Shown piece by piece: positions 13,135-25,407 of a DNA stretch of 64,000 nt. Position 1 is the first letter of the stretch, and every line of letters begins with the position of its first letter. Made by a program: the position numbers and the translations under genes. The DNA lies in assembly GCA_963995505.1 (NCBI GenBank), contig OZ023188.1, forward strand, positions 15,327,912-15,391,911, in the 5' to 3' direction. A model generated the notes under the pieces. It was not told the origin of the DNA. It did no database searches and saw nothing but the letters and a program-made list of their open reading frames with translations. This DNA is from Hypericum androsaemum (Eukaryota; Streptophyta; Magnoliopsida; Malpighiales; Hypericaceae).

Positions 13135-13616
13135 TGTTGGGTATGGAGACTTCGGACACCGCGGGGGGGCGTAGCCCCGTTCAGAACTGGGATCGACCTG
13201 CCAAGTCAGGTCGCGGGGGTCTAGGGGGCAGCGCCCCCTGGCCAAACGGTACGCGCTTCAGTTTCTCCATTTTGCCAAAGCGTGGACAAAAATGCCCCTG
13301 CGTGTGTGTTTTGGTTCCTAGGTTTGTTGGCACTATAAATACCCCGCTTGTCTGTCACTGTACACTTATCTTCTTCCTTGTAGAGAGAGACAGAGAGAGA
13401 AGTGGAGAGAGAAACTCCATTGTTGAGCCTGCGTAGCTCCAAAGTGTAGATCGAGCTTGATATAGTGAAATCTCCTGGCTTGGTACGCCCCCGGACGTAG
13501 ATCGGTCAAGATCGAACCGGGTTACCAAATCTGTTGTTCTTGTTTTTCGTAGATCTTGCTCCTATCTTGTTCACTGCGTTGTTTTGGTCCACGAGAAAGT
13601 GGGTTATTTCTCAACA
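13135..13616 (+). mobile_element. Solo LTR (482 bp) with perfect 5-bp TSD
   Basis: Begins TGTTGG and ends CAACA, the canonical TG...CA inverted LTR ends, flanked by identical TTATG (13130-13134 and 13617-13621). It contains a TATA-like CTATAAATA at about 13332, GC-rich self-complementary tracts (GGGGGCGTAGCCCC, GGGGGCAGCGCCCCC) upstream of it and a purine-rich AG tract after it, as in an LTR promoter. No internal retrotransposon region adjoins it, so the element was lost by LTR-LTR recombination. The orientation given follows the TATA box. It does not resemble the copia LTR at 33316. Confidence 0.88.
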
Positions 13617-13856
13617 TTATGCCATTATGACGAATTGGTTTGTCATTCTCTTTTGTTGTTTAGGTTTCATTGCACATGAGATAAGTTCAAGTTTGTACGA
13701 AATTTTGACAGGATGGACTCGGTTCAAGGGATAGCATGTGAGTGCAAGTCGTCAACGTGTAGAACCCAATCCTGCCTAGTTACAAATGGGCACCCGCATC
13801 ATCGATGGACTTGGAGATCGGAAAGATAAAGGTGGCACTATTTCGGTACTCGCTTT

Positions 13857-14056
13857 TTTTATAAGTTAAATTTATAATCTATTTAGTGTGGAATTCCATG
13901 TTTAGAAGTTGTGACCGTCGATTTCAGTAAATTTTACTGCGATTAAATCTAGTGGAAAATTATTGCGGTAAAAAAAGAGCACCGCAATAAAAAAATTCCT
14001 ATCTTGATGATAAAATCGCTAGATTAATTTCACACCATCGCACATCCAACTAAATT
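13857..14056 (-). mobile_element. 5'-truncated LINE tail
   Basis: A T-run followed by TATAAGT opens a ~200-bp non-coding insert lying between GGTACTCGCTTT (13845-13856) and GGTACTTGCTTT (14057-14068), a 12-bp duplication with one mismatch. It shares the AAAAAGAGCACCGC phrase with the insert at 1745-1936, so both are probably tails of one LINE family. Confidence 0.55.
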
Positions 14057-14408
14057 GGTACTTGCTTTGTCTTATGATGAATGACTAGACAGCCCCCTAG
14101 ATGTAGAGTTTTTGCCATGTCTCAATCCCGTAGATATAATTAGTTTCACCAAAGTATATCTTGTGTCTCTGTCACTCTATTGCAATGGCCATAGTTGGCT
14201 CCTTTAATTTCTACAATTTAATCACCTGTCAAACAAAAATCTACAATTTAACTGGATAAAACTGCAGACTTGCAGTAGTTCAGGTCAGAGTCTCTTTGCA
14301 CTGGCCATGGCCTATCTTTTCAAGCTTGTTTTGACCTCTCCAAAATACTGAGGCACGCACCCTAGCTGGAAAGTCTCTGGCGATTTTACCTATCAGAGAA
14401 GAAGATAA

Positions 14409-14930
14409 GACTATGGCTATTGGTGGTCGATACCGATCGACCACCACAAGAAAACAAAGAAAATTTAAAAAAAATAAAAAATGGTGATAGTTTGGGCGAT
14501 CGAGTCACCTGGCCGATCACCGATCTGCCTATTTTTTATTTTAATTTAATCATAATGACATATGGCATAATTTTTTTCGTTGAAATAGATATTGTTATGT
14601 ATAATTTGTATAATTATAAAAGTTAAAGTTATATTATTATTAAATTTAAAATATTTTTTAATTCTTTGTAATAAAGCTAATATTTTTCGATTCGTATTTT
14701 TCCATTCTCTATAAAAAGAGCTCAACTTTTTTATTCTATATGAAAATTTGTATAAATAATACATGTATGTTTATGAGAGAAAAATTAATTACTTATTTAG
14801 AAGTTTGGGTGGGTTTGGATCATTGATAAAATATAAAAATATTAGGTTGAATTGGGTTGTAGGTTGACGAGAGAAATTAATTTTTTATTAGAAAATTGGA
14901 TTAGATTAGTTCACCAAACGAGCGCACGAA
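14409..14930. mobile_element. Harbinger-like MITE, diverged copy
   Basis: The left end GACTATGG is preceded by TAA (14406-14408). Next comes an 11-bp-stem hairpin (TGGTGGTCGAT / ATCGACCACCA, 14421-14446), an A-rich spacer, a second GC-rich block (about 14490-14530) and a T-rich core ending in AGAGAAATTAATT motifs. This is the order seen at 58063-59368, and the core sequences align. The right terminus is eroded, so the end coordinate is approximate. Confidence 0.55.
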
Positions 14931-15885
14931 AAACTCCACAATCACCATCCAAACACAATTTAAAAAATAGTTAAAGAAATCAGACAACCATTCTTCATTG
15001 ATGATGAGAAATAATGAAATTATGCAAATTGGAAACGATAAGAGATATTTTTAATATTTAAACTTCCTCTAATATATTCAGGAAAAGTGATACAAGTTAA
15101 ATTGATGTCACACAAAATTTTGAGGAAATTGGATCGAGCTGATAAAATACTAGAATCTTCACATATAATCCTAAAATTTTAAGGTAATAAATTACTGTTT
15201 CATTATGTACATAATTCGGTAAACAATGAGATATTCATGCTCCAAAAAACTAGTATGATCAGGGTCAACTTTTTCTGCTTTTTGCCCTTTTGAGAGAAGC
15301 GAACACGTTGATCTGGCTTTTAACTTTACTCTTTTCCACTCTCATGTTTATTATGATCTGGGCATGTACAATCCCGTGATGGCCAGAAAAAAAAGTTCAC
15401 ACTCCCACCCTGAAATGCCCATAATTATTTCCAGGAAATGGACTAGCTGAATGCTCATCCTACCCAACAAAGTGGGAGTAATGACATTAAAATTGGTATA
15501 ACTAAAGTGTATTCATTTTGAAAATGCTGCACTCTTTTTATTAAAAAAAATCTGATTATTAAGAGTCAAGCGAACACGAGAAAGTAAAAACGAAAGAAAT
15601 GAGGTCACTTATTGGGGAAGTGACAAGAGGAGAGGATGCTTAGGAGTAATTACAGATCCAAAATTGCCGGTTTCACGCTTCTATATATATGGAACCTAAA
15701 CCGGAACCACCCCACAGTTCAAGGGCGGTTTCGGATCCGCCTAAGTTTGAAACGACGATTCACTTTTTTTTATAAATAAAATGTAGAAATAAATATTTTC
15801 AAAGAAATTATAACCTGATCTCGTTCAGCGATTCTATAAAACACGGAACCCTAAACTTTCATAGAAGGTTCCTTGAATCGAGTTA
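14931..15885. other. AT-rich intergenic stretch
   Basis: No gene seen. ACTTTTTTTTATAAATAAAATG at about 15764 resembles the start of the LINE tails elsewhere in the window, but no duplication was found. Confidence 0.5.
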
Positions 15886-16760
15886 GATTATAGTAATTGC
15901 CGGATGGGCAATTAGAACCAGCCGGTGGCCACCTCCAAGGCTACTTCTAGTAGTCACCTTGTGCAACTAGTTAACCAAATAAATAATTAATATTTTTTTC
16001 ATTCACGTACAACATAATCTTACTAAATATTTTCCTACTCACAGTGGTGACCTAGTCTAACCTAGATCACTAAATAAATAATTAATCTATCGATCATTCA
16101 CATATAATCTGCTATCAATTCTTTAATATATAAATTGTAATAAATATACAAAAATGATGTGTTCCTAATAATAACAACGAAAAAATATAATAAAGTAACA
16201 AAATTAAAATTACAAAAGTTGTAATACAAAATTAGAAAGAAATAAATTAAGCTACAAATAAATGCATTAAATGATAAACAACAAATATAGAAGATGCAAA
16301 TTACATATTTAATTACTAGTGTCGAATAGATTGAGAGTTAAGACACTATTCAGAATTAAGAAAAGATAGAGATTATAATAAGCTTGAAATTGTTAATAAT
16401 TTTGGGAGTTAGGATCATTCGGATCCATAATAGAAATAATATAAAGAGATTATGTAGTGAAAAAAGAGATAATGTAGTGAAAGAAAAGAGAATTTTATAT
16501 TGTGTATCAAAATATGTCAATATTGAACTCTACTCGTAGAGATTTGAAAAATACTAATTTTCATATTATTTATTTTTAATTTTGTTAAATATAATTTCAA
16601 AATTTTTTTAACAACACAAATAATATCTGAAAAAATTAATTACAATTAATAATATTGTGCCAAATGTCACTTAGATTTTACAAAAAATAATAAAATATTC
16701 CTAACCCTGGACCATTTTCAATTTTTTATTTTTTTCTTTTGTCTCTGTCCTTGACCTTGT
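15886..16760. mobile_element. Harbinger-like MITE relic related to 25724-26357
   Basis: TTA (15883-15885) precedes GATTATAG and an 8-bp-stem hairpin (TAATTGCC / GGCAATTA, 15894-15914). The stretch 16400-16640 aligns clearly with 25930-26170 (GGATCATTCGGATCCATA versus GGATCATTTGGATCCATA, then TATGTAGTGAAAG and AACTCTACTCGTAGAGATTT). AATAAATAATTAAT motifs, as in the ends of the better copies, occur twice at left. The right boundary was not resolved. Confidence 0.5.
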
Positions 16761-17234
16761 GGAATAAAGTATAGTGGTCTGAGGATGCGTTAATGGCATG
16801 TTGGACCCATTCCTGACCACCAGGGTGTGTTTTCCATAGATGCATCAACCACCGGAAGACTCTGAGAAGATGAGTGAGTTCAGGTGGAACACTGGCCATA
16901 AAAATTGAATCAATCCACCGGCTGGAAATTTCAGAAATAATTTAGATGTGACTAGTCAGTAGAAGCAACTTATTCAGAAGTAATTGGAAATGTGTCAGTG
17001 GGAGCACGCGTTACTTCTATATATGGCTTGTCCTGGGTTTAGCTTTGTAAAGTTTCCTGATTGTTTTTCCCACCGAATGGTTGGGTTTTTTTCAATACAA
17101 AAGCAAAATCTAATTAATTAGTTCATGATTAACTCCAAAAATGTCCCGTGAATTTAGTTTTGACGGTAAGAAATGTGAATTATGTTAAAACGACACACTT
17201 CATGTTCTCCCAATGTTATGGTTTGTTATTTTTT

Positions 17235-17588
17235 GAGAAAACTTTACTTTAGTACCTGTAGTTTGGCTAATTTTTACTTGCAACTCTGTGGTAAATAACT
17301 TCTTAAACGGTTCTCAGTGATTTCAAAAGGACCTCACGGGCAGCTCCCCCCTACCCAAAATCAAAACTACTTCGTTTCGATGCGTGCGTGTCATGTCAGC
17401 TCAGCAAAAAATGGACCCCAAATGCGTGTGTGCCATGTAGATATCAAAACTACGTAGTTTTGATTTCGGGCTGGAGAGCTACCCGTAAGGTTCTTTTGAA
17501 ACCTCAGGGATCTGTTTAAGAATTTTTTTACCGTCGGGTTGTAAGTGATAATCGACCAAACTACAGGTGACTAAAGAGAAGTTTTCCC
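17235..17588. mobile_element. 354-bp MULE-type MITE
   Basis: Terminal inverted repeats of ~40 bp: left GAGAAAACTTTACTTTAGTA then CCTGTAGTTTGG; right CCAAACTACAGGTGACTAAAG then AGAAGTTTTCCC. Flanks TTATTTTTT (17226-17234) and TTATTCTTT (17589-17597) are a 9-bp duplication with one mismatch, as made by Mutator-like transposases. The interior has an inverted pair (ATCAAAACTAC / GTAGTTTTGAT) and no coding potential. Confidence 0.75.
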
Positions 17589-17597
17589 TTATTCTTT

Positions 17598-19128
17598 TGA
17601 TAAGTTGTTATGGTTTGCTATTGAGAGTCTAATACTGTCAAATAAATGTTGCATCATCAGTTAAAATTGGGTGCCTCACCACTCTTCATCATGATGCAAC
17701 ATTTATTAACATATTTTTCTTCATTTTTTTGCCTTTAATTATTTGTCTTCTCTGTTTTTTTAGGAGTCTATGCTATGTATTTGAGCTTTTATGAATGAAA
17801 AACCATTGAGCTATTCAATGTAAACAAAAGCTACAATGCAATTAATAAAACAGCTTCTATATTTTTTATGCCGCTACAATGTCTAGATTAACAGGTCTCG
17901 ACTTTAAGAAGTTGCTGTAATGGGGGATTTCTGAGTTGCTTTGACATCGTGACAAATTTTATCACCGACATTCCAAATTAATTAAAACTTTTAATTAAAT
18001 TAAAGTAATTCAATATTTAACAATAACCCCGTTACCGAAAATACAAAGCCGATTACTACATATAAACCATTATAGGGGACGTACCCAAATTATGAAATAC
18101 ATAATGCATAAGCAAACAAAAGGACAAGCTGAGACAAAAGCATGTCTTCCTCTTTGTTCTTTCCATAAAAACAGAATAAAATAATTTATATTCCGATGAT
18201 CATAAAGATAATTAAACTGGGCCCACCTACCCTTTTAGTTCCAATATTAAGATTTGATTCGGCTTCTATAACGTCACAATCCCAGAACCTCCTGCATGGT
18301 CCATACTTCCTAAACTAAAAGCCACCAGAAAACCAAAAAGAAAACGGGTCCCCCGTCGCCTTTAGATCAGGAAAAGACGACGAGGAACCAAAACATATCA
18401 CAAAAGTTATATTAACCCAAGGCTGTATAAATGGCTGTATAAATGGTAGATATCTAAGTACTAAATGGCTCGTACTCGAATTTTAAAAATAAAAATAAAT
18501 TACTTCGTCAATAATACTTGATAAATAGTCAAATCTCGCATAAAAAATATAACTAGGCTGGTCTCGTATCCTACCGCCTCACTCTCTCTCAGTGCAGACT
18601 CTTATCTTTTTTGGGCAGCTAAAGACAAATCTGCCGTCAATTTCATGCCACATTTTGCTTAACAATTTTTTAAAATGCGTAATATAATGTCCCGTAGAAA
18701 GGAATCGGTCGAAAACACCACAAAAGTTTGCCCATTATTTACTATATCTTTAAAACGTATGATTTTTTTCATAGAGTACCTAAAATCTGAATATCGACTA
18801 ATTTAAATTTAAACAGTGTTAGATTTGTAAAAAAATTTAATAAAATTGCATCCTCCAAAACTAGAATACAATATTTTTTAATTAAATCAAAACGACATTC
18901 TTATTAAGCGTCAGTTGGAACGTATGAATATACGTTGGGACACCCCTCATACTGATAGTTGAGAGGCACCTTCATTAAAAGAGGGAATAATATGGTCCAC
19001 TATAATGAACACCATCCGACTTTTGTCGTTTCCTCTCCACTGCCCCTAATTAGAAAGATACTAAGAACCCTAATCAATTTTATTACTAACAATTCGAGAT
19101 AATCGTGTCGAAAAGAAAGCCTATACTA
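17598..19128. other. Intergenic stretch, nothing recognised
   Basis: AT-rich, with a small tandem of GGCTGTATAAATG at about 18421-18447. No gene or bounded element seen. Confidence 0.5.
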
Positions 19129-19136
19129 GTTCTACC

Positions 19137-19591
19137 CATTGTTTTCGAGACGGCGGTCCGACCGCGAATCAGAAGGGTTAGCGGGTCAAAAAACATGGTC
19201 AGAACGCCAACCTTATGAACAAGAGATTTTCTGGTCGGACCGGACGGTTGGACCGGAAAAGTGACATGGAAAATTCTGGTTCGTTAGGTTTTGGGGAAAA
19301 AAGTGAAAAATCGAGCCTAAACTTACCGAATTTTGCCATTTTCTTTCTGATTTTTAACCCTAAAATTTAAAAAACTTCCCCGAAACATGTATTTGATTCT
19401 ATTTGTGCATGTATTTCATTAATTTTGGAGGTGAGTGTAATTACATATACGACTATACATATATAATTTTTTAAAAATTTTTTTTATTTAAAAAAAGTCT
19501 GATCCAACCAACGGTTCAACCGGTCAGACCGGTTAACCAGGAGTTCGGAAGAAAATCCGGGTTGAGCTCCGGGTCGTTTTTGAAAACAATG
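19137..19591. mobile_element. 455-bp hAT MITE with perfect 8-bp TSD
   Basis: Ends CATTGTTTTC...GAAAACAATG are perfect 10-bp inverted repeats, extended imperfectly inward. They are flanked by identical GTTCTACC (19129-19136 and 19592-19599). The 8-bp duplication is the hAT signature. The interior carries repeated GGTCGGACCGG / CCGGTCAGACCGG type motifs, likely subterminal transposase-binding repeats. No open frame. A relic with the same end and motifs lies at about 62645-63000. Confidence 0.85.
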
Positions 19592-20172
19592 GTTCTACCA
19601 ATTAAAGTATAAAAAAATAAGATTAAAAATATAAATTATTGTGTTTGTACGCATTAAAATTTTCATTTTCAAAATGATTTTGACATTTTTTTAAATGTTG
19701 ATATTTTTAGTATTCATATATTTGGATATTCACGTAATATAATTCAGTCTTGATCAACATTTCGACGGGTAGTACTCATAAGTCGTAACTGAATTTAAAA
19801 ATTTTTATATTCAAAACCGAATACTATCAAATTTTATTTTAAATAACTTTCTTAATAAGATTTTTACTACTTGTAAGACTTAATTTCAAAGGCATTTCCA
19901 TTTACATAAAAAAGGCCGAGTGGGGAAGTTTGAAAATTACAAAAGTGGGGGATATTCTAATTCTACCGGCTAAAAGAGGAGACCCATATATTCTAAATTC
20001 CCCTTTTATGAGCTTCTCCTCCCTTCTAAATAATATCCCCCCACCCACAAAAACCCGACTCCACTTCGAAAGGGTCCTACCTAGATATTAGATTAAAAAC
20101 TAAAAAAGTACTAAAACAGAAAATCTAGACACCTACCAAACTAAAAATATATATAAAAAAAGACCGCCAGGA

Positions 20173-21697
20173 CTAAAATTCTCTAGGGTCAACGAAAATG
20201 GACAAGCCAGGGGTTGACTTAGTCCAGTCATTAGGGTGGTCCTCGTCGTTCTCCTCGCAGGTGAGCCGCTTGATGCACCAGAGGTCCTCGGCGCAAGATA
20301 GCATCTTCCAGTGTGGGATCCCAAACCTGAGCGGCTCCTGGCTCGCCACCTCCGCGGCGACTACCCCGCGCCCTTCCTTCCTCGCCAGGTTGTGCGCGTG
20401 ATCGCAGAGCGCCTTCACCATCTCCGTCGCGCGTGGGCCCTCCCCGCCGAGTCCGTACAGGAAGTGCAGCCCGAACGGCCGGAACAGCTCCGGGAACGAC
20501 GGGAGCTTCAGAAACGGCAGGACGCGGTCAACCACGCGCGTGGTCCTCAACAACGCGCGCTTCATAACCGACGCGCCCTTCACCTGGAGCGTGAACTTGC
20601 AGCTCCACACGCTCACCACCGCCCAGCTCTCCGGCGGATCCGCGAGGAACTCCTCCGCCGTCCCCGGCCAGGCCCACCCCCGCGGTACCGCGAGGAAGGT
20701 TCCGCGGCCGAGACGATTATTCAGGACGGCGTCGATGTCTTCCGGGAAGAACTCGGTGGCGGAGAACCGCCGCCGGTAGAGATCCTCCGCGTTGGTCGGC
20801 GATAGCGCGACGATCGAGATCCGCTTCGATACAGGAATCCGGTGGGCGAAGACCGGGTTGACCAGGATCGACGGCGTACGGAACTTGGAATAACCGCATT
20901 TGTCGTTGAACAGCTTAACGGAGGCGAGGTTGTCGTTCTCCGTCGCGATGTAAGAATACTCCGCGCCGTTTTCCCGAAACCACTCCTCCATCCTTTTCAC
21001 CAGCCTATGCCCTATCCCCATCCTCCTGAAGAAAAAAAAACGGAACTTAACGGTTAAAACACATTTTTTTTATTCAACAGTCTTTTTTTTTACTCTGGGT
21101 CAGTTTATTACCTGTGGGAAGGGAAGACGCGGAGGCCGAGGATGTAGGCGGCTTTTGTGTAGACGGGGACGGGCCCAATGGGCTTATTGAGGTGATTGCG
21201 AGGAGGGAGCTTATTGCTGCCACATGTAACGGTTTTGATGCAACCTCTAATCATCCCCACTATCTCCTCATCCATCTCCGCCACCTATAATCCAATCCAT
21301 AATACACGTACGCAAATTAATAATAATCCCGAAATACTCTGACTCCGACTAATGCACTCGTTTACCCTGTTGCTTTTGGAGCACGTATAATGTGACAGAG
21401 AGGGAATTAATAGGAAGAGAACATGAATATAATTAGAGCACCGCCGAATTGTTTTTATCCTAATTTATTTAAAAAAATGGAAAAGGGGGAAAGGGAGGAA
21501 CGAACCAGCATGAGAAAAGCAGGGGAGTGGCGGACCCGGATAATAGGGTCGCCGAGAAGGTCGGTGAAGAGGGATAGCTTCCCGGTGGGACCGACCTCGC
21601 ATCTCCTCTCCACGAACTCCACCCCTTCTCTATCCTTGCCCCCGTCGTACTCTCTAATTACCACCACTGCCCTTTCCCCTTCCACCGTCACCCTCAT
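20173..21697 (-). CDS. HOOKLESS1-like GNAT N-acetyltransferase, 3 exons
   Basis: Exons on the minus strand: 21697-21506, 21284-21112, 21025-20173 (405 aa; Arabidopsis HLS1 is 403). The N-terminal GNAT domain spans exons 1-3. Landmarks are E-R-R-C-E-V-G-P (exon 1), the E-I-V-G-M-I-R-G-C-I-K strand (exon 2), the acetyl-CoA-binding R-R-M-G-I-G loop across the exon 2/3 junction, and the E-Y-S-Y-I-A-T-E-N-D-N block. The family-specific C-terminal half ends S-I-F-V-D-P-R-E-F. HLS1 proteins act in the nucleus and control differential cell growth in the apical hook and light/ethylene/auxin responses. The first ATG gives ~11 residues more than HLS1 before the V-V-I-R-E-Y-D start; an internal start is not excluded. 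Coding exons are markedly GC-rich in an AT-rich setting, which creates long antisense frames that are not genes. HLS1 itself versus an HLS1-like paralogue is undecided. Confidence 0.93.
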
Positions 21698-22032
21698 CCC
21701 TCCTCTGGTTTTAGTTAGGAATGGGAAAGGAAAGGCAAGGTAAGGCCTTAGTTATATATGGAAGGGGGAGGGGAGAGGTTGGCTTGTGGATGTGGGTAAC
21801 GTACGGGGGAAGAGAGAGAGAGTGGTGGTGATACTGATGATTATTTTTTATGGGGTTTTATCAATTAATTGTGCGTCGTTTTGAAGAGTAATTAATTCTT
21901 GATCGTTGCTGGGTGGTGGTGTTTTTCTCGTTCGTTGCAGTTGGTTGGAGCGAGGAAGGAGAGTGGTGGTAGAGAGGAGCTGATGATCATTGTAAGCTAT
22001 ATGGTGATACTACTACCGCTGCCTATACTGCT

Positions 22033-22042
22033 CTATTTATAC
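22033..22042 (-). promoter_or_regulatory. TATA box of the HOOKLESS1-like gene
   Basis: On the minus strand this reads GTATAAATAG, ~340 bp upstream of the chosen ATG (21697), which allows a normal plant 5' leader. A CT/GA repeat lies in the presumed leader around 21810-21825. Confidence 0.5.
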
Positions 22043-22049
22043 TCGATTT

Positions 22050-23186
22050 TCAGGGCTTTCTGTTCTCCCTTTTAATTTTTCTATTCAGAATCGAACACTA
22101 TTAGAAGATTCGTAATATTAAACTTTAGACCTCTTTAGATGAAAATAAGTCAAAAAATTTCTTACCATTTGGAACATTATCATTGCAAGAAATTAACCAC
22201 AGTATTATCTAAGGTAATAAATTAACTCTTTACCAAAAAGAAAAGGGTAATAAAATAACTTACCATGTAAGGTAATAAATTAAATTGGGGTAAGAAATTT
22301 ACACCAATAAGTATTATCTAGTGGATCAATCTTTATCATGTAAGGTAATAAATTAACTTACCAATACTTAAATAATTTGACATTAGATTATATCAGTTCA
22401 ATTTATGTATATAATTCAAAATCTCGAAACGCATCATTGTTAAAATTTGGTAGAAGCAACTTTGTAGTAGTAGAAAACGTGTCCGTCTTAAATTTTGATT
22501 TGTCGAACAATAAATATTAAGATATCAGGTAGCTTCGAATATAATGATACAATAAAATTATCTTTCAACTAAAATCATTATATTTTGTTATAGTTGAATA
22601 TATCTCAAGTTTCTGCAATTTATGTATCGAGAATCAGCTTTACTAATGGCTCTCTATTCAATTCCAATTCCCAAATCAAAATTTATGTATTTTGTTCTTT
22701 TATTTGTGGGGCATCGCTTCGTTCCTCCCAAATCAAAATCGAGTGAGTAGTGACTTTATGCCAATAAATGATTACCCTATTGAATATCCAGTAATAGGCA
22801 GCAATTAATAAGAAATATTAATCATCACAAAAAAGAGGGCAGTAGGGAAAATGGCGGCTGTGGCTGCGCAGTCCTGCGGTTGTGGCTATAGTTCTCCGCT
22901 TCCCTTCATTTTTTTCTTAATTTCTCTTTTTCTTCCCCCAAATTTATTTTTGCAATTCATTATTCCGATATTCAATTGCGTAAACTAATTCAAATTTTAA
23001 TCGAAAAATTCTCACTTCAACACTATTCATTTTGAATAATTTATATAATATTTTTTGGTTAAATTAGATAATTGTGTGGAATTTATCTTCTTTTAAATGG
23101 GCCAGGAGGTGTTACATCATAGCCCCATTTGCAATCATTACCTTTTCACACTCTCTCCTCCATCATAGATGATTATTTTCTTAAAT
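22050..23186. other. Intergenic stretch upstream of the HOOKLESS1-like gene
   Basis: No gene seen. AAGGTAATAAATTAA phrases recur three to four times at 22210-22360, a loose AT-rich repeat. Confidence 0.5.
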
Positions 23187-23195
23187 AAAGAAAAT

Positions 23196-24357
23196 AGAAA
23201 ATTATTCTCAAGTCTTTCAAGTTTATTTAAATATATTCAAAAGTCTTCTTTGTTTGCAAAATACATGCCGATATTTCTCGCGTTTGATTTTATTATACTT
23301 TCGGATTCCTGGCACACGTTAACATCTCTTTTTTTTATTTTTATCAATAAAATGATCAAAACACCCTTAGAACAAAAAATAAAAAAATATTGACAACATC
23401 TCTTCTTCTACCTCGAATCATCTTCTTCTAGGGAAAATTGCATCTTTCAAAAAAAAAATCAAGATCATCTTCTTCGTCCTCCTCGAATCATCTTCCACCA
23501 ACGAATCCAGAAACCAGACGTCCATAATGAGCACGCCTTCACCGGAGAGGGAATCTTTGTCGAGAGAGAGAAAGAGACAAACCCCTAATTCCCAAATTTG
23601 ACACCGGCCTTGAACCTAAAACAAAACCAGACCCCGATGCTGTCTGCCCTTCGAACCCTACCCGATGCCGCCTCCTCCCCTTCGAACCCTACCTGATGCC
23701 GCCTCCCTCTGGACCTCAGTCTGCGAGACCGACTACGGCGAGGTCACCGTGACCCGACCCCAGCCCTGACAAATCCCGAGAACTCAGCCACTAACCCACA
23801 AGCGATGAAGTGATGCTCGGCCACCGTGACCCGACCCCAGCCCTGACACTAGGTGCTCGTGCGACCCCGAACCCTACTTCGACAGGTAAACCCTGACCCC
23901 AGCCTCGACAATAGGTGGTCATGCGACTTCCATTTCTATCAAGTTCATCAAGGTTGTTCATGGCTTGCTGCTTCTGATGTTAGCCGATTGCAACTTCATT
24001 TTTAATATCAATTGAAAATCTGCACTTCAAGAAGCGTAGGAAGTTTCTATTAGGTTCATCGGGTTCGTCTTGTTTTGTTTTTAGTGGATTTGGTTCGAGG
24101 CTTCAATCGAGATGCAATTTTTTTTCCAGTGAAATTATCGAGATGACGTCACATGCTACGAGATAGAAGAAGAGATGATGTCAGTAGTTTTTTTTTGTTC
24201 TAAGAGTTTTATTGTCATTTTAATGACAAAAAAACTCTTTGACGGACTCGAAGGTATAATAAAATCAAACACAAAAGACGTCGGCGTGTATTTTACAAAC
24301 AAAGAGAACTTTTGAGTATATTTAAGCAAATCCGAGAACTTTGAGAGTAATTTTTCC
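23196..24357. mobile_element. 1162-bp long-TIR MULE (possible Pack-MULE)
   Basis: Flanked by AAAGAAAAT (23187-23195) and AAAGAAAAA (24358-24366), 8 of 9 identical. The terminal inverted repeats run >150 bp: left AAATTATTCTCAAG...TTTGCAAAATACATGCCG...TTTGATTTTATTATAC, mirrored at right. The middle (about 23520-23940) is GC-rich with repeated GACCCGACCCCAGCCCTGAC and TTCGAACCCTACC phrases. It looks like captured or internally duplicated host DNA, but I do not recognise a source gene. No transposase. Confidence 0.7.
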
Positions 24358-24567
24358 AAAGAAAAATCTATATTTGTCAAATTCAATTATTCACTTTTTT
24401 CATGAAAATGTTTTTATGTTATTGAGGTTATTTTGAAAATTAGGAAACGAAAAAATTCCATTTTTTTGGAAACAAAAAAAATGCGTGCATATTTATGTCA
24501 ATTTAATTTTATTCACTTTTATATTCAACAAAATTTTTTATGTTATCCAGATCTTTAATTTTTATTT

Positions 24568-24869
24568 GAAAAAAATCTCATTTAGTACCTTGTAGTTTTA
24601 CATTTTTAGAATTTATGCCATGTAGTTTCAAATTGCGAATTCGGTCCCCTGTGATTTACATATTTTTTCTCGGTCATGTCCAAGGTAGCTGCCGAAGCCT
24701 TACCCGTACATCTGGATAGCTAGATCAGATTTGACTGATTAAAACCCTGCAAGTACCGAAAGAGCAAACTTAAAGATTAAACCCACATGAGACTGAATTT
24801 TCAATTTTAAACTACATGGCCTAAATTATAAAAATGTTAAACTATATAGTACTAAATAGGATTTTTTCC
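24568..24869. mobile_element. 302-bp MULE-type MITE, copy 1
   Basis: Ends GAAAAAAATCTCATTTAGTA and the inverted ACTAAATAGGATTTTTTCC, flanked by identical TTTTTATTT (24559-24567 and 24870-24878), a 9-bp duplication. The subterminal text GTACCTTGTAGTTTTACA resembles that of the large element at 30966-32286, and CATGTCCAAGGTAGCTGCC has its counterpart there. Non-coding. Confidence 0.75.
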
Positions 24870-25027
24870 TTTTTATTTTGCATAAGTATGATGATTCATT
24901 CGTGATATCAAAAGAAACGATTGTCCGCAGCCAACACAGCTTCAGGTGAGATTTTTTCTCAGATAGATTTTAAAAACTTAGATATTTTTTCAAATAGATT
25001 CTAAACGATTGTCTTTAATTTTTATTT

Positions 25028-25329
25028 GAAAAAAATCTCATTTAGTACCTTGTAGTTTTACATTTTTAGAATTTATGCCATGTAGTTTCAAATTGCGAAT
25101 TCGGTCCCCTGTGATTTACATATTTTTTCTCGGTCATGTCCAAGGTAGCTGCCCGAGCCTTACCCGTACATCTGGATAGCTAGATCAGATTTGACTGATT
25201 AAAACCCTGCAAGTACCGAAAGAGCAAACTTAAAGATTAAACCCACATGAGACTGAATTTTCAATTTTAAACTACATAGCCTAAATTATAAAAATGTTAA
25301 ACTATATAGTACTAAATGGGATTTTTTCC
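25028..25329. mobile_element. 302-bp MULE-type MITE, copy 2
   Basis: Second copy of the 24568-24869 element, produced by segmental tandem duplication rather than independent transposition because the flanks are duplicated too. Same TTTTTATTT flanks. Confidence 0.75.
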
Positions 25330-25407
25330 TTTTTATTTTGCATAAGTATGATGATTCATTCGTGATATCAAAAGAAACGATTGTCCGCAGCCAACACAGC
25401 TTCAGGT

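Noticed and set aside
20198..20805. Long + strand frames opposite the HOOKLESS1-like exon 3
   Set aside because: By-products of the GC-rich coding exon on -; compositions are Arg/Pro-rich and show no domain, while the minus frame matches HLS1 end to end.
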